Shown here: piece after piece, positions 23,001 to 34,465 of the stretch
How the letters are laid out: every line of letters starts with the position of its first letter
Position numbering within the stretch: position 1 is the first letter of the stretch
Assembly: GCF_950295315.1 (NCBI RefSeq)
Contig: NC_080165.1
Span: 6,760,417-6,824,416, forward strand
Direction: 5' to 3'
Source: Erinaceus europaeus
Taxonomy: Eukaryota > Chordata > Mammalia > Eulipotyphla > Erinaceidae
Length of the DNA stretch: 64,000 nucleotides
Made by a program: the position numbers and the translations under genes
Notes under the pieces: generated by a model
Database searches by the model: none
Seen by the model: the letters and a program-made list of their open reading frames with translations, nothing else
What the model was told of the DNA's origin: nothing

Positions 23001-23999
23001 TTTTATTTATTTAATTTTTTAATTGGAGACTCTTGTTGGTCTAACGTCATCATTTTTAAAATTCAGGCTGATGGATGCAGGGCAGAGACACACAGCCCCA
23101 AACTCCCTCCCACTCCAGAGTTCCACGCTTGCAGTACAAGAACTTGAACCTGAGCTGCGTGCATGGTGCAAGCACGAGCTCTACCCAGCCTATCCGGGCT
23201 CCTCAGACACCCTTGGGAGGGGTGGTTTTGTTACTCTAAGCATGGTCCTGGAAAATGTCGTTCTCTTGAAATAATAATCTTAGTGGCAAAACTAACCACT
23301 CTTTCCTCCTTCACAGAGAGGACGGTAAAACTTGAGAAGCAAGCACTATTCTAAGTACTCTCACCGCCTTGGCTTATGTGATCCTCAAGTCTTTTTTGTT
23401 ATTGTCACTACTGGATCTTTGCTACTCTGTGCCTTTTCAGATAGAAACAGAGACAGAAAAAAAATGGAGAAAGAGACTGGGAGAGGCACTGAATCCAGTT
23501 TGTTAGCTTCCTGCAATGACCTGGGAGGCCAAGCTTGCACCCAGGTGCCACCCCAGGCAGTGCCACACACTATCCTGTTTCGAGCTGTTTTGCCTACCTG
23601 ATCATCCCATTTTCATCACACAACGCGGCAGTTGAGTCAGGGAAAACCTTGAGCTAAGGAGGTTGGAAATGATGTCACTCTCCTTCTTCCAATCCTGCCC
23701 ACTCGTTGCCTCTACCCTGACAGTACAACTCAGGGGATAACTACAGGTTCTTACAACTCAGTTTCTGTTGGACCAGCGTTCGTGAGATTGGTTACAGGTG
23801 ATCTTAGCTGTCAGCAATACAAGAAGGTGTTCAGCTTTGAGATACGGATTTTGAGATTTGAACTTATTTTGGAGTTTATCCAAGGCACTTTCAGTCATGT
23901 GGACATTTTGAATCAGCCATTTTACCCCGAAGTGTCTTTTTCCCCCCCTACTGATTTATTTTCTTTCTGTCTGTCTCTTATTCTCTCTTTAGTTTTTTC

Positions 24000-25000
24000 T
24001 TTATTGAGGAGGGTGAATGGTTTACAGTCAACAGTAAAATATAATACTTTGTCCATGTGTAGCATTTCTCAGATTTTCCACATAACAATTCAGCCTCCTC
24101 TAAGCCCTCCTCTGCCATCATGTTCCAGGACCTGAATCCCTGCGCCCCACCCAGAGTCTTTTACTTTGGTGCAATACACCAACTCCAGTCCAAGTTCTGC
24201 TTTGTGTTTTCCCCTCTGTTCTTACTTTTTACCTTCTGTCTATAAGGGAGATCACCCCATATTCATGTTGGGAAATTATGCAGATGTGGTCGAACATTGG
24301 CAGGGCCCACAAACCACTATATTTCCATGCAAGCATTATTTACAGATCTCCACGTTATCCCCTCAGGATATTATTAATCCAGTTAAAACCATCGCAACAG
24401 TTGCTAAGGACGCTTCCACCTTCCCAACATGCCTTTTACCTCTCTCCACCCCCTTTCCTAGCCAATCCCGACCTGACTTACAACTGCCGGAATCCTTCCA
24501 TAAAAGCCTCTCCTATTTCCACTTTCGCTCTCTTTGCTCTTTTCTCTTCCATGACCCGACCTGGAGAAGGGCTATTGGGCATAGTGGGAGGCGGCCATTT
24601 TGCTAGCTCCCTGTGGCCTGAACTGCTGTGCTAACACCCAATTCTGGGGCGTCCGTGTAAATAAAGGTTTGCGTTCCCGCTCTGCCACAAGTTCCTGGTC
24701 TCTTCTCTCTCCCCCGCGATGCAACCCGACACATTCAGCCTTCTCTTTCTGACTTATCTCACTTAACACAAATTGGCCTATGGACTGAATTCCCTGACTC
24801 CCCAGAGCTTTCCACTTCAGTGAAACTGGTTAGTTAAGTGTTGCTCTGCCACATATCAGGGGCCCCTACCTCCCAGCAGAGACATGAATCAGTCTGCTAT
24901 CTTTTTATCCTATAGAACCAGTCCTTAATAGGGCACTGGTTTTAAATGTATGATCATTTTTAAGGGACACATTGGACAGCCATGTTCCAGAAAGAGACGG
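24000..25000 (-). mobile_element. L1 fragment interrupted by a class I solo LTR
   Basis: 24000-24265 (TTTATTGAGGAGGGTGAATG, ATTTTCCACATAACAATTCA) and 24738 onward (CTTTCTGACTTATCTCACTT) form one minus-strand L1 piece that resumes exactly after the LTR. Confidence 0.6.
24266..24733 (+). mobile_element. Solo LTR, class I (gammaretrovirus-like) ERV
   Basis: 468 bp, TGTTGGGAAATT to CCCGACACA, flanked by the 4-bp duplication TTCA (24262-24265 and 24734-24737). Four bases is the class I signature. It contains a TATA-like CATAAAAGCC at 24501 and AATAAAGG at about 24659 followed by a GT-rich stretch. It is the only LTR in the gene in sense orientation with UTRN. Confidence 0.85.
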
Positions 25001-25564
25001 GATCTAGACCAACCCTGGAGTCTCTCCGTAGCAGGAACTCAAGGATAGTTTCTCCTCAGGTCACTACCATCAAGACCCCTCACATAATCTGCTCTCAAGT
25101 GACATGTTCTTATTTGGTGGGAACAAGTCGGGAGGCTGGGATGGTCTGCACAGGCATTACTGTTTACAACTCTGCAGCCTGGAATAAGCAGTCCCTTAAA
25201 AGGAGAAGTTTATTATTTTTATTTATGGCTTGCCTACTTTCAAAAGGTCATTGAATGAATCACGTTGTTATCGTCTGATGTGTACTAATTTTGTAATCTA
25301 GACAGTATTTACTATGCCTGGCTTAATCACAGAATAATTATATTCTATCAAACAGTATTTGTTGTTGGTGCAGAGCTACTTCTGTTTTAGCCCTCAGCAC
25401 ATTGCTGATGTGCAAGGATCCTAATTCAGCACCTCGTGAATCTCTGTTTAAATAGTATAATCTTGGTCTTCAGTATATATAATTAAGAGTTTGAATATAA
25501 CTATTTTTATGTCTAACCTTCAAGTCTAATAATCTGAAAAAGATCAAAACTAGAACATGTTTTG

Positions 25565-25592
25565 TGTGTGTGTATATATATATATATATATT
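25565..25592. repeat. (TG)n(TA)n microsatellite
   Basis: GTGTGTGTGTATATATATAT run. Confidence 0.9.
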
Positions 25593-25799
25593 TGTAGTGT
25601 TTAAATTCTTATGTTTGTAAAAATAGCCTAGCTCCCTTGCAGATACCATAATGAAAGAATGTCCTATCAGTGACAATAAAAGTCATATTAATGTTAAACA
25701 CCATCAGTTTCCCCAAAATAAGGAATTTATGTAACTATGAACCAGAAAATGCTTCTCATATCTACTTTTGACTAGTTGATGTGTATATATTTTGTTTTC

Positions 25800-25952
25800 T
25801 TTTTTAAATATATATTTTTATCAGGGATCTTCAGGGTTATAAACTAATAGGAGTCTAATGTCACATCACTCCCACCACCAAAGTTCTCTTTCCTCCTCCC
25901 GTTCTAGGGGTGACCACCATAATTCTCCCAAGATCATAGATGTGGGTCAACT

Positions 25953-25994
<42 letters not shown>

Positions 25995-26170
25995 CAAGTT
26001 CATGTGTTTTAATTTCTTATGTTCTACTTATAAGAGAAATCACCCCATGGTTGCTCTTCACTGCCTCCCTTTACTAATCATGAGCACTGCTAATCCCATC
26101 CAGTTAGCCCTAAAGGACACATGATATTCTTGTTTTGTACCTGCTGAGTAGTACTTCATTGAGCATATGT
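25800..26170 (-). mobile_element. L1 3' fragment with (CA)n
   Basis: ATCACTCCCACCACCAAAGT, GAGAAATCACCCCATGG, GAGTAGTACTTCATTGAGCA. A (CA)20-like run lies at 25953-25992. Confidence 0.6.
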
Positions 26171-26204
26171 CCCATGACCTTGTGTGTGTTATTAAGAGTC
26201 AAAT

Positions 26205-26365
26205 CAGTGCTTCAGGAGGTGGTGCAATGGCTAAAGCACTAGATTCTCTGACATGAGGTCCTAAGTTCAATCCCTGACAGCACATGTACCAGACTGATGT
26301 CTGATTCTTTCTGTCTATCTCTCCTTCTATCTTTCTAATAAGTAAAATAATCTTTAAAAAAAAAG
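26205..26365 (+). repeat. SINE-D
   Basis: CAGGAGGTGGTGCAATGGCT head, AAGTTCAATCCCTGACAGCA box B, ATAAGTAAAATAATCTTTAAA tail. Confidence 0.8.
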
Positions 26366-26487
26366 AGTCAAATCAGTGATTTTTATTCCATTGTTAAAGG
26401 CTTCTCCCTCTAAGATTCCTCGTAGGGTTTCTTTCTTTCTTTCTTTTTTTTCTTCTGATATTTTAAACTTTTAGAACAGTGTGTGAA

Positions 26488-26735
26488 CGGGTTAAGCGCT
26501 GGTGGTGCAAAGCTCAAGGACCAGCTTAAGGATCCCGGTTCCCCACCTGCAGGAGAGTCGCTTCACAGGTGGTGAAGCAGGTCTGCAGGTGTCTATCTTT
26601 CTTTCCCCTCTCTGTCTTCCCCTCCTCTCTCCATTTCTCTCTGACCTATCCAACAACAATGACACCAATAACTACAACAGTAAAACAACAAGGGCAACAA
26701 AAAAGGGAATAAATAAATATTAAAAAAATTTTTTT
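26488..26735 (+). repeat. SINE-A
   Basis: GGGTTAAGCGCTGGTGGTGC head, short box B region, full CT body and AATAAATATT tail. Confidence 0.85.
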
Positions 26736-26739
26736 AAAA

Positions 26740-27420
26740 GAATGGGAAAGCTATCAGGGGAGGGGATGGGATATAGAGATCTGATGGTGGGAATTGTGTG
26801 GAGTTGTACCCCTCCTATCCTATGGTTTTGTAAATGTCTCCTTTTTTTTTTAAAATCAATCAATCAATCAATAAAAAAAGAAAGAAAGTGTCTGGGAGGA
26901 TGGTGTCAGAGTGGAGACTAGAACTTGAGAGCTGGGTTAGAGCAGAGAGTAGCTCCTTGTTGAGCATCTCAGTCTGACCTGGGGCCCATCTATATCCAGA
27001 CTGAGCTGTGTATGTATGTTGTATGAAGGTGAGGGACAGGGAAAGAGATCAGAAGCCATGTTGTACCATCAGTGGATTCGTGCTCACTTTGTTCTCGTTT
27101 CTTTTGTGGTGCTGAAGATCAAACCCAAGGTTTGAGATAGACTTTACTGTTCAGCCGCTTTCTCAGTGGTCTGGACATACCTGTTCTCAGGGTTCAGATT
27201 GTCCCAGGACGCCTTGTATTATGGCACCAGCTCCATGCCAGGGTCTGTGGTCAAGCTGTGGCCAGGAGATCTTCCAAATAGCTTCAGAAGTATAGAAGTG
27301 TTCTTTCAACTGCTGTGTTTAAATAGGGTTTTGTTTTTAAATTGTTGCTTTTCATCTTTCTGATTTCCCTTGGGGTATATATGCTGTAGTTACGTTATAG
27401 TTGTTTTTAGCTAATGCGAG
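26740..27420. mobile_element. L1 fragments in opposite orientations
   Basis: 26740-26880 is a sense L1 3' end (GAAAGCTATCAGGGGAGGGG, TATCCTATGGTTTTGTAAAT, then an A tail). From 26887 (GTCTGGGAGGATGGTGTCAG, then GAGAGTAGCTCC) the L1 is minus. Confidence 0.6.
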
Positions 27421-27814
27421 AGTCATTTCATCTCTTGTTGTCACCATACCTGACATTACGATCTACTTTGTTCTGTCCTGTCAGCATTATGATTGATATG
27501 TTTGTCTTCCTCTCACTGTGTGGAGAAAGGGTTCTGCTGTGCTGCTGAGTGAGCTGGTCATATGATTGTCCCATTGTCTTGGAATATATGGACAGTAAAA
27601 AGGCTAAAAACTTGGCTTCGTTTCGCAAATGATTCGCTGCGATGTTTTGATATCTGCATGCTTGTTTCTGGTTATTCTTGAAATAGACTTTTCAACACGG
27701 TGTGTATGAATGTGTCTTCTGTAATTATCTTCTGGACTACTCAGTCTCCTAATGTCTTTACCATCTTTTTCAGTCTGAAAAGTGTTTACAAAATGCTCTT
27801 CTATATATTTTTAA

Positions 27815-27990
27815 AAATGTTTTTATTACCTTCATTTATTGGATATAAACAGCCAGAAATTGAGAGGTAATGGAGAGGAGAGAAAAAGAGAGAGACCTCC
27901 CCCAAGTTTCCTCCCTGTAGGTGGGGACCTGGAGGCTTGAACCTGGGTCCTTGTGTATTGTAACATGTGCATTCAATCTTCTGTGCTCTG
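27815..27990 (-). repeat. SINE-B, diverged
   Basis: ATTTATTGGATATAAACAGC, CCCTGTAGGTGGGGACCTGG, GTAACATGTGCATTCAATC. Confidence 0.7.
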
Positions 27991-28139
27991 AATTTGCTAT
28001 GACTGTTTTATTTATACCCGTTAAATGTTTTTATTTTGCCCATTTGTCTTGCCCACACATTTCATTTGTAGTTTTTTTCATCATTAGATGACCTTTCTTC
28101 CCATTTGAATTAGGTAGAGTGACTCCAAGTATCACCAAC

Positions 28140-28890
28140 TAAGAATCCTGTCATCTTTTTTTTTAATTTATAAAAGGGTAATACTGACAAGAGTACAGGA
28201 TAAGAGGGCTATGATTCCACACAGTTCCCACCCCCAGAGCTCTGTGTCCCACCCCCTCCCCTGATAGCTTTCCTGTTCTTTATCCCTCTGGGAGTATGGA
28301 CCCAGGGTCATTGTGGGATGCAGAAGGTGGAAGGTCTGGCTTCTGTAATTGCTTCCCCGCTGAACATGGGCGTTGACAGGTCGATCCATACTCCCAGCCT
28401 GTCTCTCTCTTTCTCTAGTGGGGCAGGGCTCTGGGGAGATGGGGCTCCAAGACACATGGTAAGATCCTCTGCCCATGGCAGTTGGGTCCGCATCATAGTA
28501 GCATCTGAAACCTGGTGGCTGATAAAGAATGAAAATATAAAGCAGAACAAATTGTCGACTAATCATGACCCTAAAGGCAAGAATATTGTGGATGAAGATT
28601 TGGGGTCTCCGTTTTAGAAAAAGCTAGTAGGTCTGTTTGAGGTCTATTCTAGGGGGACCATGACTTCGCTAGTTTTTACTTGCGTCTGACAGCAGCCAAG
28701 CAGGAAGATCCAGGTTATTGTCTGGGGAGATGGTGTCAGAGTTGGAAACAGGACTGGAAAGCTGGGTCAGGGAAGAGAGTAGCTCCCAAATAGGTGGAAA
28801 GTCTGTAACTACTGTTCCCTGTAAACCTGTCATCTTTAGCAAATAACCCATGTACCAGTGTTGATATACTAGTCTGCAGCCCATTTGTTC
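28140..28890 (-). mobile_element. L1 3' end fragment, longest intronic copy
   Basis: Runs from ACTGACAAGAGTACAGGATA through GATGCAGAAGGTGGAAGGTC to AGCTGGGTCAGGGAAGAGAG and CAAATAACCCATGTACCAGT. Confidence 0.7.
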
Positions 28891-28949
28891 TGCCATTTTA
28901 TGGTACAGTTAGATTTGGGGTATTTATTAATTTATTTCCTCTCAGAAAA

Positions 28950-29090
28950 ATACCCCCTTTCTCTCCCTGTCTGTCTCTTTCTCTCCCCCTTTTTCTTTCT
29001 TTCTCCCCCCTCCCTCTCTTCCTCTTTCCCTCTCTCTCTCTCTCTCCCTCTTTTCCTCTCTCCCTCTCTTTCTCTTTCCCTTGCCACATT
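28950..29090. repeat. Pyrimidine-rich (CT/CCT)n tract
   Basis: About 140 bp almost without purines. ORFs of Arg/Glu or Ser/Leu here are repeat artefacts. Confidence 0.9.
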
Positions 29091-29464
29091 TCTGTCGGAC
29101 CCAGCAGCTATATGGACAGCATAGAACCTTTTTTGCCTCCACGTATGAGTGCTGCTGCTCCACAGTGAGACAGTGGCCTTCCTCTCCGTTTCTCCTCGTC
29201 CTTGTAAATGTAGAAGGAAGCACAGGATTGCTGTAGAGGTCCCTGCCTTGCTTCTGTAGGAATTCTGCATTTTTTTTCCGGGGAGGGAAAGAGAGGATGA
29301 CGCTGTCTCAATCCTTCCCCGCCGTGTTCCATCTTTTCCGGTCCTAACCATGTGAAGCAGCCCTGCTCCTCTATGCTTTTCAGTTTGATAGTAGCGAGAA
29401 GGTGAGGTCAGCTATTGGAATGTACATGGTGATCTTTTAAAAAAAAAAAAGTGTATGGCTTTCC

Positions 29465-29592
29465 TTTCTTTTTTAAATTTATTGGGGGATAAATGGTTTA
29501 CAGTAAAGTACGGTAGTTTGCACATGCAGAACATTTCTCAGTTTTCCACATAACAGTCCACCCCCACTAGGTCCTCCTCTTAACTTTTCTGA
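29465..29592 (-). mobile_element. L1 3' fragment, older subfamily
   Basis: AAATGGTTTACAGTAAAGTA and CTCAGTTTTCCACATAACAG match the block at 24000-24110. Confidence 0.5.
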
Positions 29593-29799
29593 TACACAAA
29601 CATTTCCATATACATTTCCACAGCTTTATCAAGAGAGGGGACGAGGTAGAGGAAAAAAAGCGAGAGAGGGGGACGAATAAAAAAAAAAAAACAGAAAGTA
29701 GGTTGACTAAAACAAAAGAAATTGACCAGTGAGTGCTTATGTGAATCATTGCCTTCATGGCAATGTTTTTCTCCTCGGCTATATCTTAGCATTCTAATG

Positions 29800-29900
29800 A
29801 TAGTGTTGGGGAGAAAGCACAATGGTTATGCAAAGAGCCTTTCATGCCTAAGGCACCAAAGGTCCCAGGTTCAATCCCCAACACCAACATAAGCCAGAGT
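29800..29900 (+). repeat. SINE-C
   Basis: GTTGGGGAGAAAGCACAATG head, AGGTCCCAGGTTCAATCCCC box B. Confidence 0.7.
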
Positions 29901-30056
29901 TACCCATGTTCACATGTATCTTCCTAGATTTTTAGCAGGAGGTCCGAGTCCTGAGCTGTACTGTGGACTTGGTCAAGGGGCCTCCTTCTCACTACTGTTT
30001 CTACTGCCTTTAAATCCAGAGACTTGTACCTGCAAGCACGAGCCTCTAGAGTGATG

Positions 30057-30091
<35 letters not shown>

Positions 30092-30097
30092 CCCTAG

Positions 30098-30256
30098 GGA
30101 GGACGAGCATGCCCTCATCCAGCAGTACTGCCAGACACTGGGAGGCGAGTCCCCTGTGAGCCAGCCCCAGAGCCCATCCCAGATCCTAAAGTCTGTGGAA
30201 AGAGAAGAACGTGGAGAATTGGAACGCATCATTGCTGACCTGGAGGAAGAGCAAAG
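30098..30256 (+). CDS. UTRN: UTRN exon equivalent to dystrophin exon 74 (syntrophin site, first coiled coil)
   Basis: A 159-nt exon encoding [19 protein letters not shown], then [20 protein letters not shown] and [13 protein letters not shown]. The first half is the syntrophin-binding segment. The second half begins the first C-terminal coiled coil (heptad-like Leu/Ile), which pairs with dystrobrevin. The acceptor is a long CT tract ending TCCCTAG at 30097 and the donor is GTGTGT, slightly weaker than its neighbours. A sense SINE begins only about 50 bp after the donor. Confidence 0.96.
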
Positions 30257-30306
30257 GTGTGTTATCTCTGGGGAAAAGACACATCTCCACATAAAACCTA
30301 TACTGA

Positions 30307-30600
30307 GGGAGTCGGGCGGTGGTGCAGTGGGTTAAGCGCACGTGGTGCAAAGTGCAAGGACCGGCTTAAGGATCCTGGTTCCAGCCTCTGGCTCCCCACC
30401 TGCAGGGGAGTCGCTTCACAGGTGGTGAATCAGCTCTGCAGGTGTCTGTCTTTCTCTCCCCCTCTCTGTCTTCCCCTCCTCTGTCCATTTCTCTCTGTCC
30501 TATCCAACAACGACGACATCAGTAACAACAACAATAATAACTACAACAATAAAACAACAAGGGCAACGAAAGGAAATAAATATTTTAAAAATATATATCA
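30307..30600 (+). repeat. SINE-A, full length, just after exon 74
   Basis: GGAGTCGGGCGGTGGTGCAG head to AGGAAATAAATATTTTAAAA tail. Begins about 50 bp past the UTRN donor at 30257. Confidence 0.9.
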
Positions 30601-30647
30601 CGAAAACAACACCTATACTGAGCAGTCCTTTAATAAGAGCTTCACAG

Positions 30648-30890
30648 GGCTGGCCGGGAGGTAGCACAGCAGGTCCGGCGTAAGGACCCCGCTGAAGCAG
30701 GTCTGCAGGTGTCTATCTTTCTCTCCACCCCCTATCTTCCCCCTCCTCTCTCTTTCTCTCTGTCCTAACCACCACCACCACCAACAACAACAACAATGAC
30801 AACAAAATGGAAAAAAATGGCCTCCAGGAGCAGTGGATTTGTGGTGCAGGCACCGAGCCTCAGCAATAACCCTGAAGGCAAAAAACAAAA
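30648..30890 (+). repeat. SINE-A, extended subtype, internally deleted
   Basis: GGGCTGGCCGGGAGGTAGCA head, box B region lost, CT body and CTCCAGGAGCAGTGGATTTG end. Confidence 0.8.
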
Positions 30891-31206
30891 CTAAACAAAA
30901 CAAACACAACTTTCACAGAGGAGCCTATGCACTTATTTTCCAGACCTGAGCGTCTAAGGACTCCCCGTGGGTCAAAGTCATGGGTGACGTCAACAAGCCA
31001 GCTGCTTGCGGGTTGCAGCTGCGACTAGGGGTGCGGGGATGAAGTCTGTTGCAACAGTTGCTTAAGAGTCATTGAAACCTGTCCCCCTGGACCCCTGGGC
31101 TTACCTAAGGAGAGAGAAGAAGCGTAAGGTAGATTGAGAACTCGTAGACGAGCTGGGGAGAGACCGTGCCGCTCCTAGTGATCTGGCTTCCCCGTATCCC
31201 TGTTAG

Positions 31207-31447
31207 AAATCTTCAGGTGGAGTATGAACAGCTGAAGCAGCAGCACCTAAGAAGAGGCCTCCCTGTGGACCCACCTCCGGACTCCGTGGGCTCTCCCCAG
31301 CACACCTCGGAGGATTCAGAACTCATAGCGGAAGCCAAGCTCCTCAGGCAGCACAAAGGGCGGCTGGAGGCGAGGATGCAGGTCTTGGAAGATCACAACA
31401 AGCAGCTGGAGTCTCAGCTTCATCGACTGAGGCAGCTGCTGGAGCAG
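31207..31447 (+). CDS. UTRN: UTRN exon equivalent to dystrophin exon 75 (coiled-coil pair)
   Basis: A 241-nt exon that finishes the first coiled coil ([19 protein letters not shown]), passes through a Pro/Ser linker ([18 protein letters not shown]) and encodes the second coiled coil ([18 protein letters not shown], then [15 protein letters not shown]). The paired helices are the dystrobrevin-binding site of the dystrophin family. The acceptor CCCTGTTAG is short on pyrimidines and the donor is GTGAGG. The exon ends on a whole codon. Open frame continues into the intron only because of the polypyrimidine tract that follows; the splice site is clear. Confidence 0.96.
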
Positions 31448-31553
31448 GTGAGGCCTGCGGAGCCCGAGTGCGCTGGCTCCAGGCGCCCGGCTCACACCTT
31501 GGTCCTGTGGTCAGTAGCGAGATTCGCTCTCAGCAACCACTGGACTTGGCCGC

Positions 31554-31832
31554 CTCCTTCCGCCTCCTTCCTCCTCCTTCTCCACTTGTTTTTCTCCTCT
31601 TCTCCTCTCCTTTCTCCTTTTCCTCCCTCTCCTCCCCCATCTTTTCTTCTTCTTCTCCTCCCCCTTCTCCTTCTCCACATCGACTACTCCTTCTTTTCTC
31701 CTCCACCTCCTCCTCCTTATCCTTCTCTTCTTCTTCTACTCTCCCTTCTCCTTTTTCTTCTCCTCCTTCTCTTCCTTCCTCATTTCCTCTCCTTCTCCTC
31801 CTTCCTCTTCTCTCTCTTTTTTTTTTTTTAAT
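31554..31832 (+). repeat. Long polypyrimidine (CCT/CTT)n tract after exon 75
   Basis: About 280 bp of nearly pure C/T, starting about 105 bp after the donor at 31448. It creates long false ORFs on both strands. Confidence 0.95.
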
Positions 31833-32045
31833 AAGTTTAAACTTTATTTGATTTGACAGGCCAGCCGGGAACTGAGAAGGAATGGGGAGAGAGAAGGAGA
31901 GAGAAGCACACAGACAGACTTGCAATACTGCTTCACCACTCGCAAAGCTTCCCCCCTGCTGGCTAGGACCAGGGACTTGAGCCTGAGTCCTTGTGTGTGG
32001 TCACAGGTGCACTTAACCAGGTGTGCCACCACCTGGTCACATACT
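31833..32045 (-). repeat. SINE-B
   Basis: AACTTTATTTGATTTGACAG, CAGACTTGCAATACTGCTTC, GTGTGCCACCACCTGGTC. Confidence 0.75.
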
Positions 32046-32234
32046 CTCAGCTTCTTAACCTCCATAGCGAAACTGGGTTAGAAATCCACCTCAGGTGTCA
32101 TCTTAAACCCTCGCTGGCACCGTTACAGAAAAACCCCTGCTTCAGTCCCCCTTGTCACAGCTCAAATGTAGCCCAAGACCAAGGCTGCATGGAGAGCAGG
32201 GGTTACGTTCATTTCTTTTTTTAAAAAAATTATT

Positions 32235-32518
32235 ATTTTAATATGTATTTATTTATTCCCTTTTGTTGCCCTTGTTTTTTTATAGTTATTGTTGTTGTTC
32301 TTGATGTCATCGTTGCTGGATAGGACAGAGAGAAATGGAGAGAGGAGGGGAAGACAGAGAGGGGGAGAGAAAGACAGATACCTGCAGACCTGCTTCACCA
32401 CCTGTGAAGCGACTCCCCTGCAAGTGGGGAGCCGGGGGCTCGAACCGGGATCCTCATGCTGGTCCTTCTGCTTTACACCACATGTGCTTAACCCACTGCA
32501 CTACCGCCCGACTACCGG
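32235..32518 (-). repeat. SINE-A, full length
   Basis: TTTATTTATTCCCTTTTGTT, GAAGCGACTCCCCTGCAAGT, CTACCGCCCGACTACC. Confidence 0.88.
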
Positions 32519-32737
32519 GTTACATTTATTTCTAATTCATGGGTTTCAGGTTGGTTCTTACCAGTCCCAACAAATTTCTACATCAGCACCTGGCCTTTTA
32601 TCTCTTTCAAATTGGGCGCGGTGTAAGCTGCTTGGCTCTAGTGTCCATCAATGTCTCCCCTCAGGATGCTGGCGAGAGGACGTGAGAGTCCACCTGCAGT
32701 TTCTCTTCCTTCCCTCTTTTGCCTGTGGGTTTAAAAA

Positions 32738-32920
32738 AAAATGTATATTTATTTATTTATTTATTTTCCTTCTTGTTGCCCTTGATTTTTTTTATTGTTG
32801 TTGTATTTATTATTGTTGTTGCTATTGATGTCATCGTTGTTGGATAGGACAGACAGAAATGGAGAGAGGAGGGGAAGACAGAGGGGGAGAGAAAGATAGA
32901 TACCTGCGAACCGGGATGCC
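32738..32920 (-). repeat. SINE-A, truncated
   Basis: Tail and body complement, then a jump from GATACCTGC to GAACCGGGATGCC; the middle is deleted. Confidence 0.75.
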
Positions 32921-33254
32921 TGTGGGTTTTGTTTTTTGTTTGTTTTTACTTCAGCAAAAAATTATGCTTTCCCAGTTTATCATGGAATCTCCCACTCTTC
33001 ACTCTAATCTATGTCAGTCTGTACTAGTCCAAGGGTGAGGTCGCTAAAACATACATCGGCATAAATCACATATGAAGAACATCTGTGGAGATTAATGGGA
33101 AAAATGGGACCTGAAGTCTTTGTGAGTCTCTTAGCAATGAATAGACTTGCGTGTTTACAGAGACCAGTCACTGAGTCAAAGGCAGAAATAACCCCCTTGC
33201 CAGGGACTTTCGCAAAACCTAGGCAAGCCGTCATCTTCCAGTTATTCTCACTGT

Positions 33255-33437
33255 TTTTAAAAAAATTACATTTATTTATTTATTGGATAGAGACAGCCAG
33301 AAGTCGAGAGACACCTGTAGCCTTTCTTCACCACTTGTGAAGCTTTTCCCCCTGTAGGTGGGGACCGGGGGCTTGAACCTGGATCCTTGTGCCCTGTAAG
33401 ATGTGCACTCAACCAGGTGCGCCACCACCCAAAGCCT
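33255..33437 (-). repeat. SINE-B, internally deleted
   Basis: TTTATTTATTGGATAGAGAC, CCCTGTAGGTGGGGACCGGG, GTGCGCCACCACCC. Confidence 0.8.
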
Positions 33438-33927
33438 AGTTGTTCTCACTGTTTTTAAACTTGTCAGATGATATAAAGGTGGCATCATTCCCACACTCAC
33501 CTACACAGTAGGCCACAGATCACTCCTTACACTTTGACTTTGTACTTTTCTGTCTGACTCTCACTGGTTCAGAATTTGCATGAGAATGTTTGAAGAAACT
33601 TCAGGACATGGACACTGGTTTGATTAGAAAGACCAAAGACCGTAGTCATCCCCCCCCACCCCAGAGTATCCCAGGACCTGGGTTTCTCAAAGCCCTCCTG
33701 GTTATTCAGTTGTTATCTCAGTGCCTGAAACACACCATTCTACACCCCCCACCTCACCCCTCAAACCCTCTAACACAGTTGTTCTCACTGGCATGCCTAG
33801 TTTGTAGGTAAGGAATCCGGGGCACAGAAGGTTGTAAAAAGTTTTGTACACAGTTACATAGCTTCAGATGCAAGTAGCTGATTCCAAAATTGCATTCTAC
33901 CATGCTACCATTAAAATATTGATCCAA

Positions 33928-34215
33928 GGAGTCGGGCAGTAGCGCATCGGGTTAAACGCACATGGCGCAAAGCACCAGGACCAGCGTAAGAATCCCAGTT
34001 CGAGCCCCCGGCTCCCCACCTGCAGGGGAGTCACTTCACAGGCGGTGAAGCAGGTCTGCAAGTGTCTATCTTTCTCTCCTCCTCTCTGTCTTCCCCTCCT
34101 CTCTCCACTTCTCTCTGTCCTATCCAACAACGATGACATCAAGAACAACAATAATAACTACAACAATAACACAACAAGGGCAACAAAAAGGAAAATAAAT
34201 AAATATTTAAAAAAA
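33928..34215 (+). repeat. SINE-A, full length
   Basis: GGAGTCGGGCAGTAGCGCAT head, CAGTTCGAGCCCCCGGCTCC box B, AAATAAATAAATATTTAAAA tail. Confidence 0.9.
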
Positions 34216-34334
34216 TTATATTGATCTAAGCATTTTCAGTGAAGTGATTTTGAAATGGGATTAATTTACCATATGAAAAACACTGCCAATTCTTTCTCTC
34301 TTCTCTTTCTCTCTTTTTCTTTCCCTTTTTTTTT

Positions 34335-34465
34335 TCTTTTTTCATTTTACTAGGGCACTGATCAACTCTGGTTTGTGGTGATGCACAGTGAAATTGGACC
34401 TGGGACCACGGAGCCTCAGGCATGAAAGTCTTTTGCATAACCATTAGGCAGTACCCCATACCCTG
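34335..34465 (-). repeat. SINE-C
   Basis: GGGCACTGATCAACTCTGG, CCACGGAGCCTCAGGCATGA, ATAACCATTAGGCAGTACCC. Confidence 0.65.

Larger units (their letters stand above)
16086..30097 (+). other. UTRN intron 73/74 (14.0 kb)
   Basis: The largest intron in the window. Apart from the listed elements I see nothing gene-like in 16086-16570, 16790-17014, 17472-18515, 18730-19385, 19860-20350, 23270-24000, 25010-25560, 27425-27820 and 28000-28140. Confidence 0.7.

Noticed and set aside
25953..25992. (CA)n as a regulatory Z-DNA element
   Set aside because: Ordinary microsatellite in an L1 fragment; nothing further supports a role.
31166..31831. 221-residue ORF extending past exon 75
   Set aside because: Only 31207-31447 is exon; the rest is open because the polypyrimidine tract lacks stops. 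A good donor lies at 31448.
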